A stretch of 40,811 nucleotides of DNA from NCBI GenBank assembly GCA_947490345.1, contig CANLGL010000050.1:1-40811 (forward strand), in the 5' to 3' direction. Position numbers and translations under genes: made by a program. Numbering within the stretch: the stretch's first letter is position 1; the number at the start of each line of letters is the position of its first letter. The notes under the pieces are model-generated. The model ran no database searches. It saw nothing but the letters and a program-made list of their open reading frames with translations, and was not told the origin of the DNA. Origin of the DNA: Deltaproteobacteria bacterium. Its GTDB lineage: Bacteria; Myxococcota_A; UBA796; SXON01. Below are positions 6,336-15,593 of this stretch, piece by piece.

Positions 6336-8762
6336 TCAAGGGCGGGGAGGCACTTCGTCCTGCTCATCCGAAGGCGGCTGTGCGGGCGGCTCGCCGGTGC
6401 TGTAGCCCAAGGCCTCCAGGGCCCCGGTCAGCTCGCCGTCGCTGCCGACAATCGCCTCGCCCAGTGGCAGTGGCAGCACCGCCCAGGTGACCTCGACCGC
6501 ACTCGACCCCGATCGGGTGGTGCTCAGGTCGGAGCCGCGGCCGTCGTAGGGTGAGCTGCGGAGCCGGTCGAAGTAGGTCATCTTGCCTACAATCCGCACC
6601 CCGACCTCGCCGACGATCTCCTGCGCTGGTCGCGCCGGAACGATGAAGACCTCGCGGTTCTCGCGAAGCCGGCTCTCGAATTCGAGCTTGACGAGGTCGC
6701 CTTGAGCAGAGATCACCACGGCTTTGGTGATGCTGGTCGGGTCGTCGCCCACCCACACCTGTGCGACCCCTCCGGGAACCTCGACGTCCACTCGGATCGG
6801 CTTGTTGGGTCGTCCGGTGGGCACCACCCTGAACGCGAGAACGACATCGCGTTGCACCGCTTCCGACAGGGCCTGTCGGCCGGCGTCGGTCGATTCACCT
6901 TGGCGGCCGAGGTCGCGTGCTTCGACCCCGTCGCTGGCGAGGTCGTAGAGCTCCTCACGCCCTTTGGTGGTGATGTACTTTTTGCCGTCGATGACACTGC
7001 CCCACTGGACGCCACCGTACAGGGCGCGGCCGATGGCGATGGGGCGCCCGTCGAGCGCCGGGTCGCTTCCCGTGCGGGCGGCGGTCAAGAGGGAGTGTCC
7101 GTCGGGTGGGTGTCCCAGCTCACTGACCGGAATGTCGACGAGGTCCAGGAGGGTCGGAGTCACGTCCATCAGGGTCACCGGCTGCGTGGCCCGTCGGGGT
7201 GCCAGCCCTGGAGACTTGATCACCAGGGGCACGCGGAGCAGCTCGTCGTAGAGCGTGTGGCCGTGCTCCAGGTCGCCGTGGTCGAAGAACTCCTCCCCGT
7301 GATCGGCGAAGAGCACCACGGTGGCGTTGGCGCCGAGCTCGCCCAAGAGCGGAGCGAGCTGATCGTCTACGTACCGAAGATTCTGGTCGTAGCGGTCAAT
7401 CAGGTAGGGCTTCACCAGCTCCCGCTGATGGGTCGCCACCTGCATCAGGATGGTGCGATTGAACAGCTCGCGCAACCCGCGCGGACCGTCGCCCGCCCAC
7501 AGGCGCCGATAGCGGGAGGGCTCCTTGTAGGGGAGGTGCAAATCCATGAAGTGGACCAGCAAGAGCGCATCCTCGTCGCGATGACGCCGGAGGAAGTCTC
7601 TGGCCCGCCAGGTCTGAAACTCGGCACCGGGCCAGTTCAGGCAGCCGTGCTCACCCCAGCCCTTGTCCATGTCGAAGTTCGAGGAGAGGTAGACGTTGCC
7701 GACGTAGGCGCCCGTGGCCCACCCATGGCTGCGGAGCACCTCCTGCACCGTTCGACTTTCGCTGAAGAGCTCGGGGTGGCGACCGGTCCACAACGCGCGT
7801 GTGGAAGGCAGCGTCCACGGCGCCACCGTCCGGGCATCCTCGAACACCACGGCGTCCTTCGCCCACGCGTCGAGTTGGGGGGCCGTGGCGCGCTCGTAGC
7901 CGTAGGTGGGCAGGTGATCGCGCCGGAGGGTGTCGACGAACGCGAAAACCATCCGCCTGGGGTCGGTCTTGGGCACCATGATGGATGGGGATGCGACGAA
8001 GACATGGTCGAGCGTGGGATCGTCGGACGCCACGGACAGGGTCAGCCGAGCTGAGCCCGTGCTTGGGGGAAGCACGACGTCGATGCTTGTGAACCGCCCG
8101 ACCGGCGCGTCAATCACGGCGAGCGCCGCGTCTCCGAGGCGAACGTGAAGCTGAGCACCGTCTGACGTGAGCCCCTCGGCCACTTCCGGCGGCAGAATAC
8201 CGAGATCGAACCGAAGATGAGCACCCTCGGGGATCGCCACGTCCCACGCGACGGTGGCCAGCCCCGAAAGGAGCACCCCTTGTCGGGTGACGTCGTCGAC
8301 CTGGGCGGAACGGAACGCCCAGGCGCGCGCGTCACCCCCGCGGTAGCGGAGGGTCTCCTCTCGTTGCGTCGCTGCCGGGTAGATCAGGGTGTAGTCGCCC
8401 GATTCCGGACGGTCCGACTCGGGGCGGATCCGGACGAGCACCGATGAGCCGTTCGCCTCCCAGGTGCCGGCGGTGCCGCGGGCGATGGGGTCCGCGTTGT
8501 AGACCAGGTGGCGCTCTCCCTTGAAGAGCTCCAGCCCGGTCGGCTGCCGCTCGTAGAAGAGCGCCCGAGGCCGCACGGGGTGAGGCGCCTCGTACGTTCG
8601 CACCCCCGCGACAATCCCGACCAGGCGGAACGGACCGACGATCGGAAATCGCTCAGGGGCAGCCCCCATCGAGCTGATGGGAATGTCGATCACCGCGGGC
8701 GCGAGCGTTTCCAGCCCGATGCCGGATTCAACAGCGAGCGCGAACCCAACCAGCCCCAGCAA
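6336..8762 (-). CDS. Sulfatase-like hydrolase of the alkaline phosphatase superfamily, exported
   Basis: The product of about 808 aa has a short hydrophobic N-terminus, a beta-rich N-terminal region of about 240 residues, a sulfatase-type catalytic domain and a C-terminal beta-rich tail. Catalytic-domain motifs are DTLRRDHLPTYGY (first metal Asp), APWTLPSTRALWTG at the nucleophile site, DLHLPY, and DHGEEFFDHG for the second half of the metal site. The nucleophile position carries Thr instead of the Cys/Ser that is turned into formylglycine, so this is more likely a phosphodiesterase or transferase-like member than a true sulfatase. The open frame extends to 9068, but that part overlaps the matrixin gene and looks like antisense-style Arg-rich sequence. 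TTG 8762 starts a plausible signal (LLGLVGFALAVES) 14 nt after the matrixin stop, so I chose it with moderate confidence. Confidence 0.82.
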   Translation of the reverse strand: MLGLVGFALAVESGIGLETLAPAVIDIPISSMGAAPERFPIVGPFRLVGIVAGVRTYEAPHPVRPRALFYERQPTGLELFKGERHLVYNADPIARGTAGTWEANGSSVLVRIRPESDRPESGDYTLIYPAATQREETLRYRGGDARAWAFRSAQVDDVTRQGVLLSGLATVAWDVAIPEGAHLRFDLGILPPEVAEGLTSDGAQLHVRLGDAALAVIDAPVGRFTSIDVVLPPSTGSARLTLSVASDDPTLDHVFVASPSIMVPKTDPRRMVFAFVDTLRRDHLPTYGYERATAPQLDAWAKDAVVFEDARTVAPWTLPSTRALWTGRHPELFSESRTVQEVLRSHGWATGAYVGNVYLSSNFDMDKGWGEHGCLNWPGAEFQTWRARDFLRRHRDEDALLLVHFMDLHLPYKEPSRYRRLWAGDGPRGLRELFNRTILMQVATHQRELVKPYLIDRYDQNLRYVDDQLAPLLGELGANATVVLFADHGEEFFDHGDLEHGHTLYDELLRVPLVIKSPGLAPRRATQPVTLMDVTPTLLDLVDIPVSELGHPPDGHSLLTAARTGSDPALDGRPIAIGRALYGGVQWGSVIDGKKYITTKGREELYDLASDGVEARDLGRQGESTDAGRQALSEAVQRDVVLAFRVVPTGRPNKPIRVDVEVPGGVAQVWVGDDPTSITKAVVISAQGDLVKLEFESRLRENREVFIVPARPAQEIVGEVGVRIVGKMTYFDRLRSSPYDGRGSDLSTTRSGSSAVEVTWAVLPLPLGEAIVGSDGELTGALEALGYSTGEPPAQPPSDEQDEVPPRP

Positions 8763-8776
8763 CGGTGTGCCCGCCC

Positions 8777-10135
8777 TTAGACGCGGCGGCGGCGCGCCAG
8801 GGAGAGCAGGCCGGCGAGTCCGGCGCCGATCAGGGTGAGCTGCGGCGCGGTCGAACATGCCGCGGCGCTGCTGGCGTCGCGCACGTCGATGGTGAGCGCA
8901 CCCGCGGACAACCCACCCGGGCCGCCCACGTTCATGACGATGGTGTAGGTGCCTTCGCCAGGGAAGCTGAGCAGGGGCGCCCACGCACCAACGGTGTCGC
9001 CAGTGCCGTCGCCATTGAAATCGACGAGCTTTTCGGCGTCGATCTCCGAGCCTTCGTACACTTGCCACTGGATCACGTCGACGCAGCCGTAGGTGGACAT
9101 GTCGGTGCGGTTGATGGTGCGCCAGACCAGCCCATCATCCGCCTCCAACTGGAAGAAGCCGTCGGCTCCTTCTTCGGGAATGGGCGCGGCGCAAGCGAGG
9201 ACGTACCCAATCTCGACCTGCTCGTAGCTCGTGGTCGGGGGGACGCAGTCGGGATCCTCGAGTTCCATTTTGGCGTAGACGCTGAAGGCGCCGCTTTCGG
9301 TGTAGGTGTGGCTGCCGGTGGCGGCGTCCGGTGAGACCACGGTCTCTTCCTGGCCGTCACCCCAGCGCCAGAGCACGGAGGCCACGTTGGCCTCAGACTC
9401 GACCGTGAAGCCAACGGTGAGCGGCGCAGCGCCGGATCGCGCCGTCGTCGCGGTAAAGGTGCCGTACACGCCGTAGAGCGCGTTGATGCTGGCGACGTCG
9501 TCGCTGTTGGGCGAGTTGCCGCTGGTGTCGCACCGGGAGGCGGTCCAGAACAACGTCGCCTCGGCGAGCGCCTGGTCGGTGCAGGACTCCCCTTCGTCGC
9601 ACGAGTGGTCGAGGCCCATGAGGTGGCCGATCTCGTGGGTAGCGACTGCTTCAAGCGATGTTTCGCTGTTGCAGTCACCGGCGAGGAGGTCGGCCGTGAA
9701 CGCGTAGTCGACGTCATTGTTGAAGACGATGTCGGAGTCGGCGACCTCGTAGTACACCCGGCCGTTGGCGGTCTTGCTGCCCTTCCCGTTGTTCGAGGTG
9801 AACGTCACCGCAAGCACGCCGCTTTCTTCCTCGTCCCTGGGGTCCTCGAACCCGATGGTCGTCTTGCCGTCAGTCTGGTCGCGCTCGTCGATGTCGAGCA
9901 CCCCCTGGTACTCATTCGACAACCCGGCACAGGGCGCGAATTCCGGCCAGTTGTCCCATGCCGCCTGGATTTCGGCGATTTGAGCTGCTTCATCCAGCGA
10001 TTCGTCGAAGAGCAAAGAGTCTTCGAGGGGATCGACGTCCATCCACCACTGCAGCGGGAACTGGTCGTCGGGCCAATAGAAGCCGGTGTGCTTCCAGGCC
10101 AGGGCGCTCGACGCAAAGAGCAGGATCGAGATCAT
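8777..10135 (-). CDS. Secreted matrixin-like metalloprotease with PKD domain and C-terminal sorting tag
   Basis: This 452-aa protein has a short signal peptide (ISILLFASSALA) and a metzincin catalytic domain with the zinc motif HEIGHLMGLDH at 167-177. The domain is preceded by Matrixin-like strands (GRVYYEV, DIVFNND). It is followed by a PKD-like Ig domain (about 232-300, with WRWGDG). The C-terminus has a Cys (CSTAP), one hydrophobic helix and a final RRRRV, the three-part layout of MYXO-CTERM-type tags that keep proteins on the cell surface; the sequence before the helix is not the classic form. ATG 10135 overlaps the upstream stop as TGATG; GTG 10138 is an alternative start. It likely digests extracellular protein. 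The substrate is unknown. Confidence 0.85.
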   Translation of the reverse strand: MISILLFASSALAWKHTGFYWPDDQFPLQWWMDVDPLEDSLLFDESLDEAAQIAEIQAAWDNWPEFAPCAGLSNEYQGVLDIDERDQTDGKTTIGFEDPRDEEESGVLAVTFTSNNGKGSKTANGRVYYEVADSDIVFNNDVDYAFTADLLAGDCNSETSLEAVATHEIGHLMGLDHSCDEGESCTDQALAEATLFWTASRCDTSGNSPNSDDVASINALYGVYGTFTATTARSGAAPLTVGFTVESEANVASVLWRWGDGQEETVVSPDAATGSHTYTESGAFSVYAKMELEDPDCVPPTTSYEQVEIGYVLACAAPIPEEGADGFFQLEADDGLVWRTINRTDMSTYGCVDVIQWQVYEGSEIDAEKLVDFNGDGTGDTVGAWAPLLSFPGEGTYTIVMNVGGPGGLSAGALTIDVRDASSAAACSTAPQLTLIGAGLAGLLSLARRRRV

Positions 10136-10779
10136 CACTTCACCCCAGGCTGCAGCTTGTTGATCTCACGCAGGCGGTCGCTGCTGATTCCCGGAATCGC
10201 CCGGCCATCCCATCCCAGCTCGACACGGGCGGCCACCGCCGCCTCCGTGACCGCCAGCGACACGCGCTCGGCCACCGGGGGGTGGGGAATGAACCGCGCG
10301 TCGTAGACCTCCCCCGCCGGGCGGGTGAAGCGCACGAGCATCTCGGTTCCGTCCGCCGGGTTCTGGCGGATGGTGAACTTGCCCATGACCAGGCCGACGG
10401 TGCCGTACATCGTGCCGTGCCGCTTGGCGGAGAGGTACAGGAACACCCGCTCGTCGACGGAGTAGCGTGGAGCGAGCGGCACCTCGGTAAACGCGCCAGC
10501 GTCCGCGACGCCACCGGGTGCCTCGACCGTGATTACCTGAGCGGGTGCTACCGCGCCTTTGAGCGCCCGGTCGACGCGTACTTGGGCGCGCGTCCACACC
10601 CTACCGGTGTCATCTGTCCAGGGGGCCACCGAAAGCACGGTGCCCTCGACGACGTCGTCGGCGGCATCGACCATCTGGTCCGGGGTGAGCGCCGCGAGCG
10701 TGGTCGCCCCGGCCGTGAGCGGACCGGAAGCGAGCCCGAAGAGGGCGCAGGCGGCAATGGTGCGAACGAATGGGTTCAT
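10135..10779 (-). CDS. Predicted secreted protein upstream of matrixin, function unknown
   Basis: The 214-aa product has a clear signal peptide (MNPFVRTIAACALFGLASG...), one of the few here with a basic residue before the core. The mature part is a single beta-rich domain starting around DQMVDAADDVVEGTV with an RVDRALKG motif, a pattern seen in small exported proteins encoded beside matrixins in this phylum (family memory, not checked). ATG 10779 is preferred to an ATG 24 nt upstream because the signal peptide starts there. Its stop overlaps the matrixin start (TGATG), so the two proteins are probably made in fixed ratio. It may be a chaperone, inhibitor or partner of the protease. Confidence 0.7.
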   Translation of the reverse strand: MNPFVRTIAACALFGLASGPLTAGATTLAALTPDQMVDAADDVVEGTVLSVAPWTDDTGRVWTRAQVRVDRALKGAVAPAQVITVEAPGGVADAGAFTEVPLAPRYSVDERVFLYLSAKRHGTMYGTVGLVMGKFTIRQNPADGTEMLVRFTRPAGEVYDARFIPHPPVAERVSLAVTEAAVAARVELGWDGRAIPGISSDRLREINKLQPGVK

Positions 10780-10875
10780 GTGGGCCCCGAACTGGGTGGA
10801 CAACGGCCGACTCTATGTCTGGATACCGGCCTCGTCAACTGATCGTGGTCGGGCGTTGGCGGCCGGTCAAGAATG

Positions 10876-10904
10876 TTGACGGCGTCGTGGTCATCCGGTA
10901 TGTG
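10876..10904 (+). promoter_or_regulatory. Sigma70-type promoter for the Oar-like operon
   Basis: TTGACG at 10876-10881 is followed, after exactly 17 nt, by TATGTG at 10899-10904. Transcription would start near 10911 and give a leader of about 30 nt before the ATG at 10941. This is the best-spaced promoter I found in the window. Confidence 0.6.
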
Positions 10905-10940
10905 TCTCTGTTCCGTCAACCCTCCCCGGGCAGGACCTAC

Positions 10941-13694
10941 ATGCCGCAGAGTCTACATCGCATCCGCATGCTGTTGGCCGCCGTCGCCGCGGTGTTCCTC
11001 ACCGTGGTCTCGCTCACGGGTCCCGCCTGGGCGTCCGCGTCTGGGACGATCAAGGGCGCCGTCATCGACGAGTCCGAGTTGCCGATCCCCGGCACGCTCC
11101 TCACGCTGAGCTCTGACAAGCTGATCGGCGGCGCGGTGCAGTACACCGCCGATGCCGACGGAAACTTCGTTTTTGCCGAGCTCCCGCCAGGGCCGTACAA
11201 GCTGGTCGCTCAGAAGCAGGGTTTCGGCGACGTCACCAAGAACGGAATCGGTGTGGCGGTTGGCCGGACCACGACCGTGACGGTCGGAATGAAGTTTGGC
11301 GGTGAGACGGTCGTGGTTGAAGCCGAGCGCAAGGTGGTCGACACCGAGCAGGCCTCCCACAGCACCACCTTCAACCGTAACTATCTCGACAAGGTCCCCA
11401 GCGGTCGCGACTACCTCAGCGTCATCAGCAACACGGCGCAGGTCCTCGGCGGCGGAAACGCCAGTGCGGCGGGCGCGGCGGGCAACGAAAACACTTGGAT
11501 GATGGACGGGATCAACGTCACCGACCCCGTCACCGGCACCTTCTCTCAGAACTTCAACTTCGACGCGATCGAAGAAATCCGGGTCACCACCGGCGGCTAC
11601 GATCCCGAGTATGGGGCCTCTCTGGGCGCCGTCTTCGAGGTCATCACTCGCTCGGGCGGCAACACCTTGGAGATGTACGCCAACGCCGAATACGAAAACG
11701 GCGATTGGTCCCCAAAGCTCGACGGCCGCTACGCCGCTGACGGTGCGCTGCTCAACTTCGCCGGGTTCGACTCCAGCTTCCAAAGTGGAACGGTCGGCCT
11801 GACGCTGCTCGGCCCGATTGTTCGCGATAAGGTCTGGTTCATCGGCTCCTACCAGTACAGCCGCTCCCTTTTCGCGAACGTCGGCATCGACCAGCCGCGC
11901 GACTTCGACGGTCACTATGGCTTTGCCAAGCTGACCCTGCAGCCGGTCTCCAAGCACCGGCTCTCGCTCCAGGTCAACATCGACCCCACCACGATCGACA
12001 ACATCGATCAGGGCGACCGGTACACGCTTCCGGAAGCGCAAGCCCGCCAAATGCAGGGCGGCTACGTCGTCGCTGCAAAGTGGAACTGGTTCTTCAACGA
12101 AGACGCCAACCTCGAGACCACTGTTTCGCTGCAAAAGTCGTTCATCGAGCAGAGCGGCGTGCCGTGCACCCACGACGAGGTGTTGGAGTACAACCCGTGC
12201 GAGGCTGACGAGGCCGAAAACACGATCGACTACGACACGCCAGGACGCTACGGATCATACGGCGCCTACAACCGGGACAACTTCACCCAGTTCACCTTCG
12301 ACGACCGTTGGCATGCCGAGGCGAGCACGAAGTTCAGCGTGCTCAACATCAACTTCCTCGGCAAGCACGATCTGAAGGCCGGTATCGACATCAACTACAG
12401 CTCGTGGGACCAGATTTTCGGCGTGACCGGAAACATCTACTACGTCGACCTGTACGAGAACCAGTTCGACCCGGAAACCCTGAAGAACTGGTACTTCGTC
12501 GAGTACTCGGGCTACTCCCGGTACAAGGCTGATGCCTACTCCGCCGCCGGCTTCATCCAAGATGTGTACAAGCCGGTCGACAACCTGACGTTCCGGTATG
12601 GCCTCCGGTACGACCAGTCGCAGGTGCGTAACGACGCCGGTGATGCGATCATCGATGTCGGGGTCTTCGGCCCCCGCGTCTACAGCATCTGGGACCCGTG
12701 GAGCGACGAAAAGACCGCGATTGCGGCGGGTTACGGCCGCTTCAACGATCTCGGTCGGCTCAGCGTGGCCAGCTACCTCTCTCGCTCCTCGCTCGCCGGG
12801 AAGATCATCTACGACGGCAACCTGGACAACGGCACCAACTACGCCAGCCAGGCCTACCTGAGTGAGACCACGGACAACTCGTTCACGTACGGCGACCTCT
12901 CGGCGCCGCACTCTGACGAGTTCACGGCGTCGGTGGCGCGCGAGGTGGTGACGGATGTGCGGGCGAAGGTCAGCTTCACCGGTAAGTTCACCCGCAACAT
13001 CTACACCTTCGACGAGACCAATCTCGTGTACGACGAGGATGGCTACTCCTATGTCGGCGTCAGCGAAGGGTTCAGCGACTTCAACGCCTACTATCGCCTG
13101 CGTTCGCCTGCAATCGCCCGGCGTGACTACTACGCGGTCGACTTCGAGTTGCTGAAGGCAGACTCGAAGCGGTGGTTCGCCACGGCGACCTACAGCTACG
13201 TGTCCAGCCGCGGAACCACGCAGAACTCGCTCAGTGCGGGGTTGTCCAACCCCTCGCAGGTAGAGCTCATGTATGGCGAGCTCGGCAGCGACGTCACCCA
13301 TCAGCTCAAGACCGCCGCCTACTGGGACATTCCCAACGATCCTTGGACGACCCAGGTGGGCATGCAACTCCAGGGCTTCAGCGGAAGCCCCTACAGCCGG
13401 TACTACTGGCAGGCGGCCGACACTGACTTCACGGGCGGTGGGTACGGACTCTTGAAGGAGCCGCTCGGCAGCTACACGGACACGCCCGGCTACTGGTCGC
13501 TCAACATCCTGGTCAAGCAGGAAATCGTGGTTCCCAAGGGCAAGCTGAGCGTCCGGGTGGACTTCGCGAACGTCACCAACAACAACACCACCCTGGCCTA
13601 CAACTCCGGCTACATCGCCGTGCAGAACCGATACGCGGTCACGAGTCACCTCTCCGGGGTCTCGGGCACGGTCGGCGTCGGCTACGAGTACTAA
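10941..13694 (+). CDS. Oar-like TonB-dependent outer-membrane receptor
   Basis: The 917-aa protein is a TonB-dependent receptor of the Oar type. After a signal peptide (about 1-33, ending AWASA) comes a carboxypeptidase regulatory-like beta-sandwich (GTIKGAVIDESELPIPG ... DGNFVFAELPPGPYKL). Next is a plug domain (GGNASAAGAAGNENTWMMDG, then IEEIRVTTGGYDPEYG), followed by a long barrel rich in Tyr/Asn/Asp strands that ends in an aromatic-rich strand with the final residues GYEY. ATG 10941 follows an AGGA ribosome site. It probably moves a large ligand (oligosaccharide, peptide or protein) across the outer membrane. TonB/ExbB/ExbD are not in the window. It leads an operon with two lipoproteins, the next gene starting 4 nt after its stop. 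In Myxococcus, Oar is linked to social development and colonisation, which is family knowledge only. Confidence 0.9.
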   Translation: MPQSLHRIRMLLAAVAAVFLTVVSLTGPAWASASGTIKGAVIDESELPIPGTLLTLSSDKLIGGAVQYTADADGNFVFAELPPGPYKLVAQKQGFGDVTKNGIGVAVGRTTTVTVGMKFGGETVVVEAERKVVDTEQASHSTTFNRNYLDKVPSGRDYLSVISNTAQVLGGGNASAAGAAGNENTWMMDGINVTDPVTGTFSQNFNFDAIEEIRVTTGGYDPEYGASLGAVFEVITRSGGNTLEMYANAEYENGDWSPKLDGRYAADGALLNFAGFDSSFQSGTVGLTLLGPIVRDKVWFIGSYQYSRSLFANVGIDQPRDFDGHYGFAKLTLQPVSKHRLSLQVNIDPTTIDNIDQGDRYTLPEAQARQMQGGYVVAAKWNWFFNEDANLETTVSLQKSFIEQSGVPCTHDEVLEYNPCEADEAENTIDYDTPGRYGSYGAYNRDNFTQFTFDDRWHAEASTKFSVLNINFLGKHDLKAGIDINYSSWDQIFGVTGNIYYVDLYENQFDPETLKNWYFVEYSGYSRYKADAYSAAGFIQDVYKPVDNLTFRYGLRYDQSQVRNDAGDAIIDVGVFGPRVYSIWDPWSDEKTAIAAGYGRFNDLGRLSVASYLSRSSLAGKIIYDGNLDNGTNYASQAYLSETTDNSFTYGDLSAPHSDEFTASVAREVVTDVRAKVSFTGKFTRNIYTFDETNLVYDEDGYSYVGVSEGFSDFNAYYRLRSPAIARRDYYAVDFELLKADSKRWFATATYSYVSSRGTTQNSLSAGLSNPSQVELMYGELGSDVTHQLKTAAYWDIPNDPWTTQVGMQLQGFSGSPYSRYYWQAADTDFTGGGYGLLKEPLGSYTDTPGYWSLNILVKQEIVVPKGKLSVRVDFANVTNNNTTLAYNSGYIAVQNRYAVTSHLSGVSGTVGVGYEY

Positions 13695-13698
13695 TCGC

Positions 13699-14604
13699 AT
13701 GATCGCCCTCCAGACTCTTGTGTTCCTCGTCGGTGGTTGTGCAAACCCTGAGGTCATCAACGACGGCGACGTCGAAGCCCGGGTCGTCATCCCGAAACTG
13801 GCCGCCACGCGTACGGTGGTCAGCGCGATCGATCCCGATGGCGACGGCGTCTACCAGTACGAAACCCGGGAACTGACGGACGTCCGGCTCCTGGGCCCGG
13901 TGTACGTCGGCGCTTACGGGGCGATCGACACCATCTCGTTCCGGTATCCGCACCCGACGATGGGCCCGATCATCGGCGGTGGGATCGGGGACACCTTCCC
14001 CTACGGCGGGGAGACCGTCGGGAGGCTGGACTTCGCCTGCTACGAGCTGGTTTCGTGCAAGGTCACCACCGGCAGGTTCAAGGATTACTCGGACCTGCTC
14101 GACCACTTTCGGAACAACCTAGGCATCCCCATGAAGGACGGATTCGGCAGCGAGGTGGTGAGTCCGGAGGCGATGCGCGCTTGGTGCTATGACTACTTCT
14201 CGGCCACGTCGGATACGGAAATGTCCTTCATCGGGGAGGATGTGCTCGACTTCACCGAGGACGGCGACAACTACGTGGCCGACATCACGTTGCACCACAC
14301 CAACCGGGTGGACGGGATGTCGCTGTGGGGCTTCATGGACGCTCCGGAGCTCAACGTCGACCAGATCGACGTCAACGGCGCGTTCACCACTTGTGGCCAG
14401 ACCTACGGGCGGTCGGTGGATGAGTACAACTCAGAGTTCACGGAGGGCGGGTCCTTCTTCGACATTCTGAACCGCCCGAGCACCTACATTCAGTATGAGG
14501 ACTGGGTTTCCGACGGGCTCACCACGGTCGCCTTCGACGCCGACATGGTGCAGACTGAGGTGCCCGACGTGAAATTCACCTACCACCACCAAGAGGAGCA
14601 GTGA
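13699..14604 (+). CDS. Lipoprotein co-transcribed with the Oar-like receptor (first of two)
   Basis: The 301-aa protein has a very short lipoprotein signal, MIALQTLVFLVGGC, with the lipid Cys at 14 and no Lys or Arg before it. No start codon further upstream in frame is possible before a stop, so the short signal is real. The mature protein is acidic and contains AIDPDGDGVY, which looks like a calcium-binding aspartate loop, and a few cysteines (for example FACYELVSCK) that may form disulfides. It starts 4 nt after the receptor gene and ends inside the next gene's start (TGATG). I infer a surface or periplasmic partner of the receptor, perhaps acting like a SusD-type ligand binder, although no SusD sequence features are visible. 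Confidence 0.72.
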   Translation: MIALQTLVFLVGGCANPEVINDGDVEARVVIPKLAATRTVVSAIDPDGDGVYQYETRELTDVRLLGPVYVGAYGAIDTISFRYPHPTMGPIIGGGIGDTFPYGGETVGRLDFACYELVSCKVTTGRFKDYSDLLDHFRNNLGIPMKDGFGSEVVSPEAMRAWCYDYFSATSDTEMSFIGEDVLDFTEDGDNYVADITLHHTNRVDGMSLWGFMDAPELNVDQIDVNGAFTTCGQTYGRSVDEYNSEFTEGGSFFDILNRPSTYIQYEDWVSDGLTTVAFDADMVQTEVPDVKFTYHHQEEQ

Positions 14605-15593
14605 TGCTCTCTACCGTCCTTCTTCTCCTCGGCGGATGCGACCGCGAGGGCGGCATCTACATCGCGGCGCCGAATCCCGACTATCCGTTCATCCAGGATC
14701 TCGGCGAGTTCCGAGTCATCCCGATCGACGAGCAGGAAGCCAATGTCGTAGACAACGGGAAGGCGTTCATGTCGTGGGGGGACGACCTCCGCGCCGAAGA
14801 CGAGTCGGGGCGCAAGGGGATTCACTACGGTGGCATCGGCGCGCCCGAGGATCCCTCGTACTTCGGGGGGGCGACGTTCACCTTCTTGGGTACCGGTGGC
14901 GAGGTCTGCCTGGTCGTCGACCCCGAGACCGTCTTCTGGAATCAGGCGCTCGCCGGGGATGTCACGACCTCGGAGTACCTGTACGTCGATTCGGTGACGG
15001 ACGACGCCGACCTCGACCTCGATGGGGGCCTCAGCGCCTACTACAATGGGTCTCCGGGCCTGGAGATGGGCGAGTTCGAGATCATCTACACCGACGATGG
15101 CGGCGTGGATCACGGCCTTCCGGCCAGCGAGTGCATCCAGCTCGGCTCCCAGAAGACCTCGGCGCACGCCGGTCGCTCGGCTCTTGAGTACTGCACCATC
15201 GACACCGACGGGCGTCTCGGCGTGGAGTTCACGGCGGTTTTGGACACCTTCCTGTTGCCTCTGGACGACGGCGTCATCCACTACGCGGTCGCCGCCTTCG
15301 AGGGCAGCTGCGGCACGTTGACCGCCGCTCCGCGGGGAATGGACGAGTGCGTGCTCAGCCGTGAGGGCGGCGGCGCGCTGGACATCCCCGAGGACATGAC
15401 GACCGAGGAGTACTGTAAGGATGCGGATAATCCTTGGAACGACGTGTGCCTTGAGGAGGCGTTCTGTTCCAAGACGAAGGATCTGAACCAGTACTGCGTG
15501 GATCACTTCACCGACGACGACGCGCCGTGCACCGACAATGGCGTACACCCGCCCCCAGACGACGAAACCGTCGACCCCGGCACCGAGCTCTAG
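14604..15593 (+). CDS. Lipoprotein co-transcribed with the Oar-like receptor (second of two)
   Basis: The 329-aa protein has the lipobox LLGGC (Cys 12) after an uncharged signal, MLSTVLLLLGGC. ATG 14604 overlaps the previous stop (TGATG) behind a GAGGAG ribosome site; GTG 14601 is the only possible earlier start. The mature protein is strongly acidic, with Asp-rich stretches such as SVTDDADLDLDGG. Its cysteine-rich C-terminal part (about 230-310) probably forms several disulfides, and the tail is Pro/Asp-rich. It is not obviously a paralogue of the preceding lipoprotein by eye. As last gene of the receptor operon it likely belongs to the same envelope complex. It abuts the next, convergent, gene with no base between the stop codons. 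Confidence 0.72.
   Translation: MLSTVLLLLGGCDREGGIYIAAPNPDYPFIQDLGEFRVIPIDEQEANVVDNGKAFMSWGDDLRAEDESGRKGIHYGGIGAPEDPSYFGGATFTFLGTGGEVCLVVDPETVFWNQALAGDVTTSEYLYVDSVTDDADLDLDGGLSAYYNGSPGLEMGEFEIIYTDDGGVDHGLPASECIQLGSQKTSAHAGRSALEYCTIDTDGRLGVEFTAVLDTFLLPLDDGVIHYAVAAFEGSCGTLTAAPRGMDECVLSREGGGALDIPEDMTTEEYCKDADNPWNDVCLEEAFCSKTKDLNQYCVDHFTDDDAPCTDNGVHPPPDDETVDPGTEL

Noticed and set aside
6702..8054. Long plus-strand open frame opposite the sulfatase-like gene
   Set aside because: Antisense shadow; the minus strand carries the superfamily motifs.
12255..13808. Long minus-strand open frame opposite the Oar-like receptor
   Set aside because: Low-complexity Val/Arg/Glu-rich shadow; the plus strand has the plug and barrel features.
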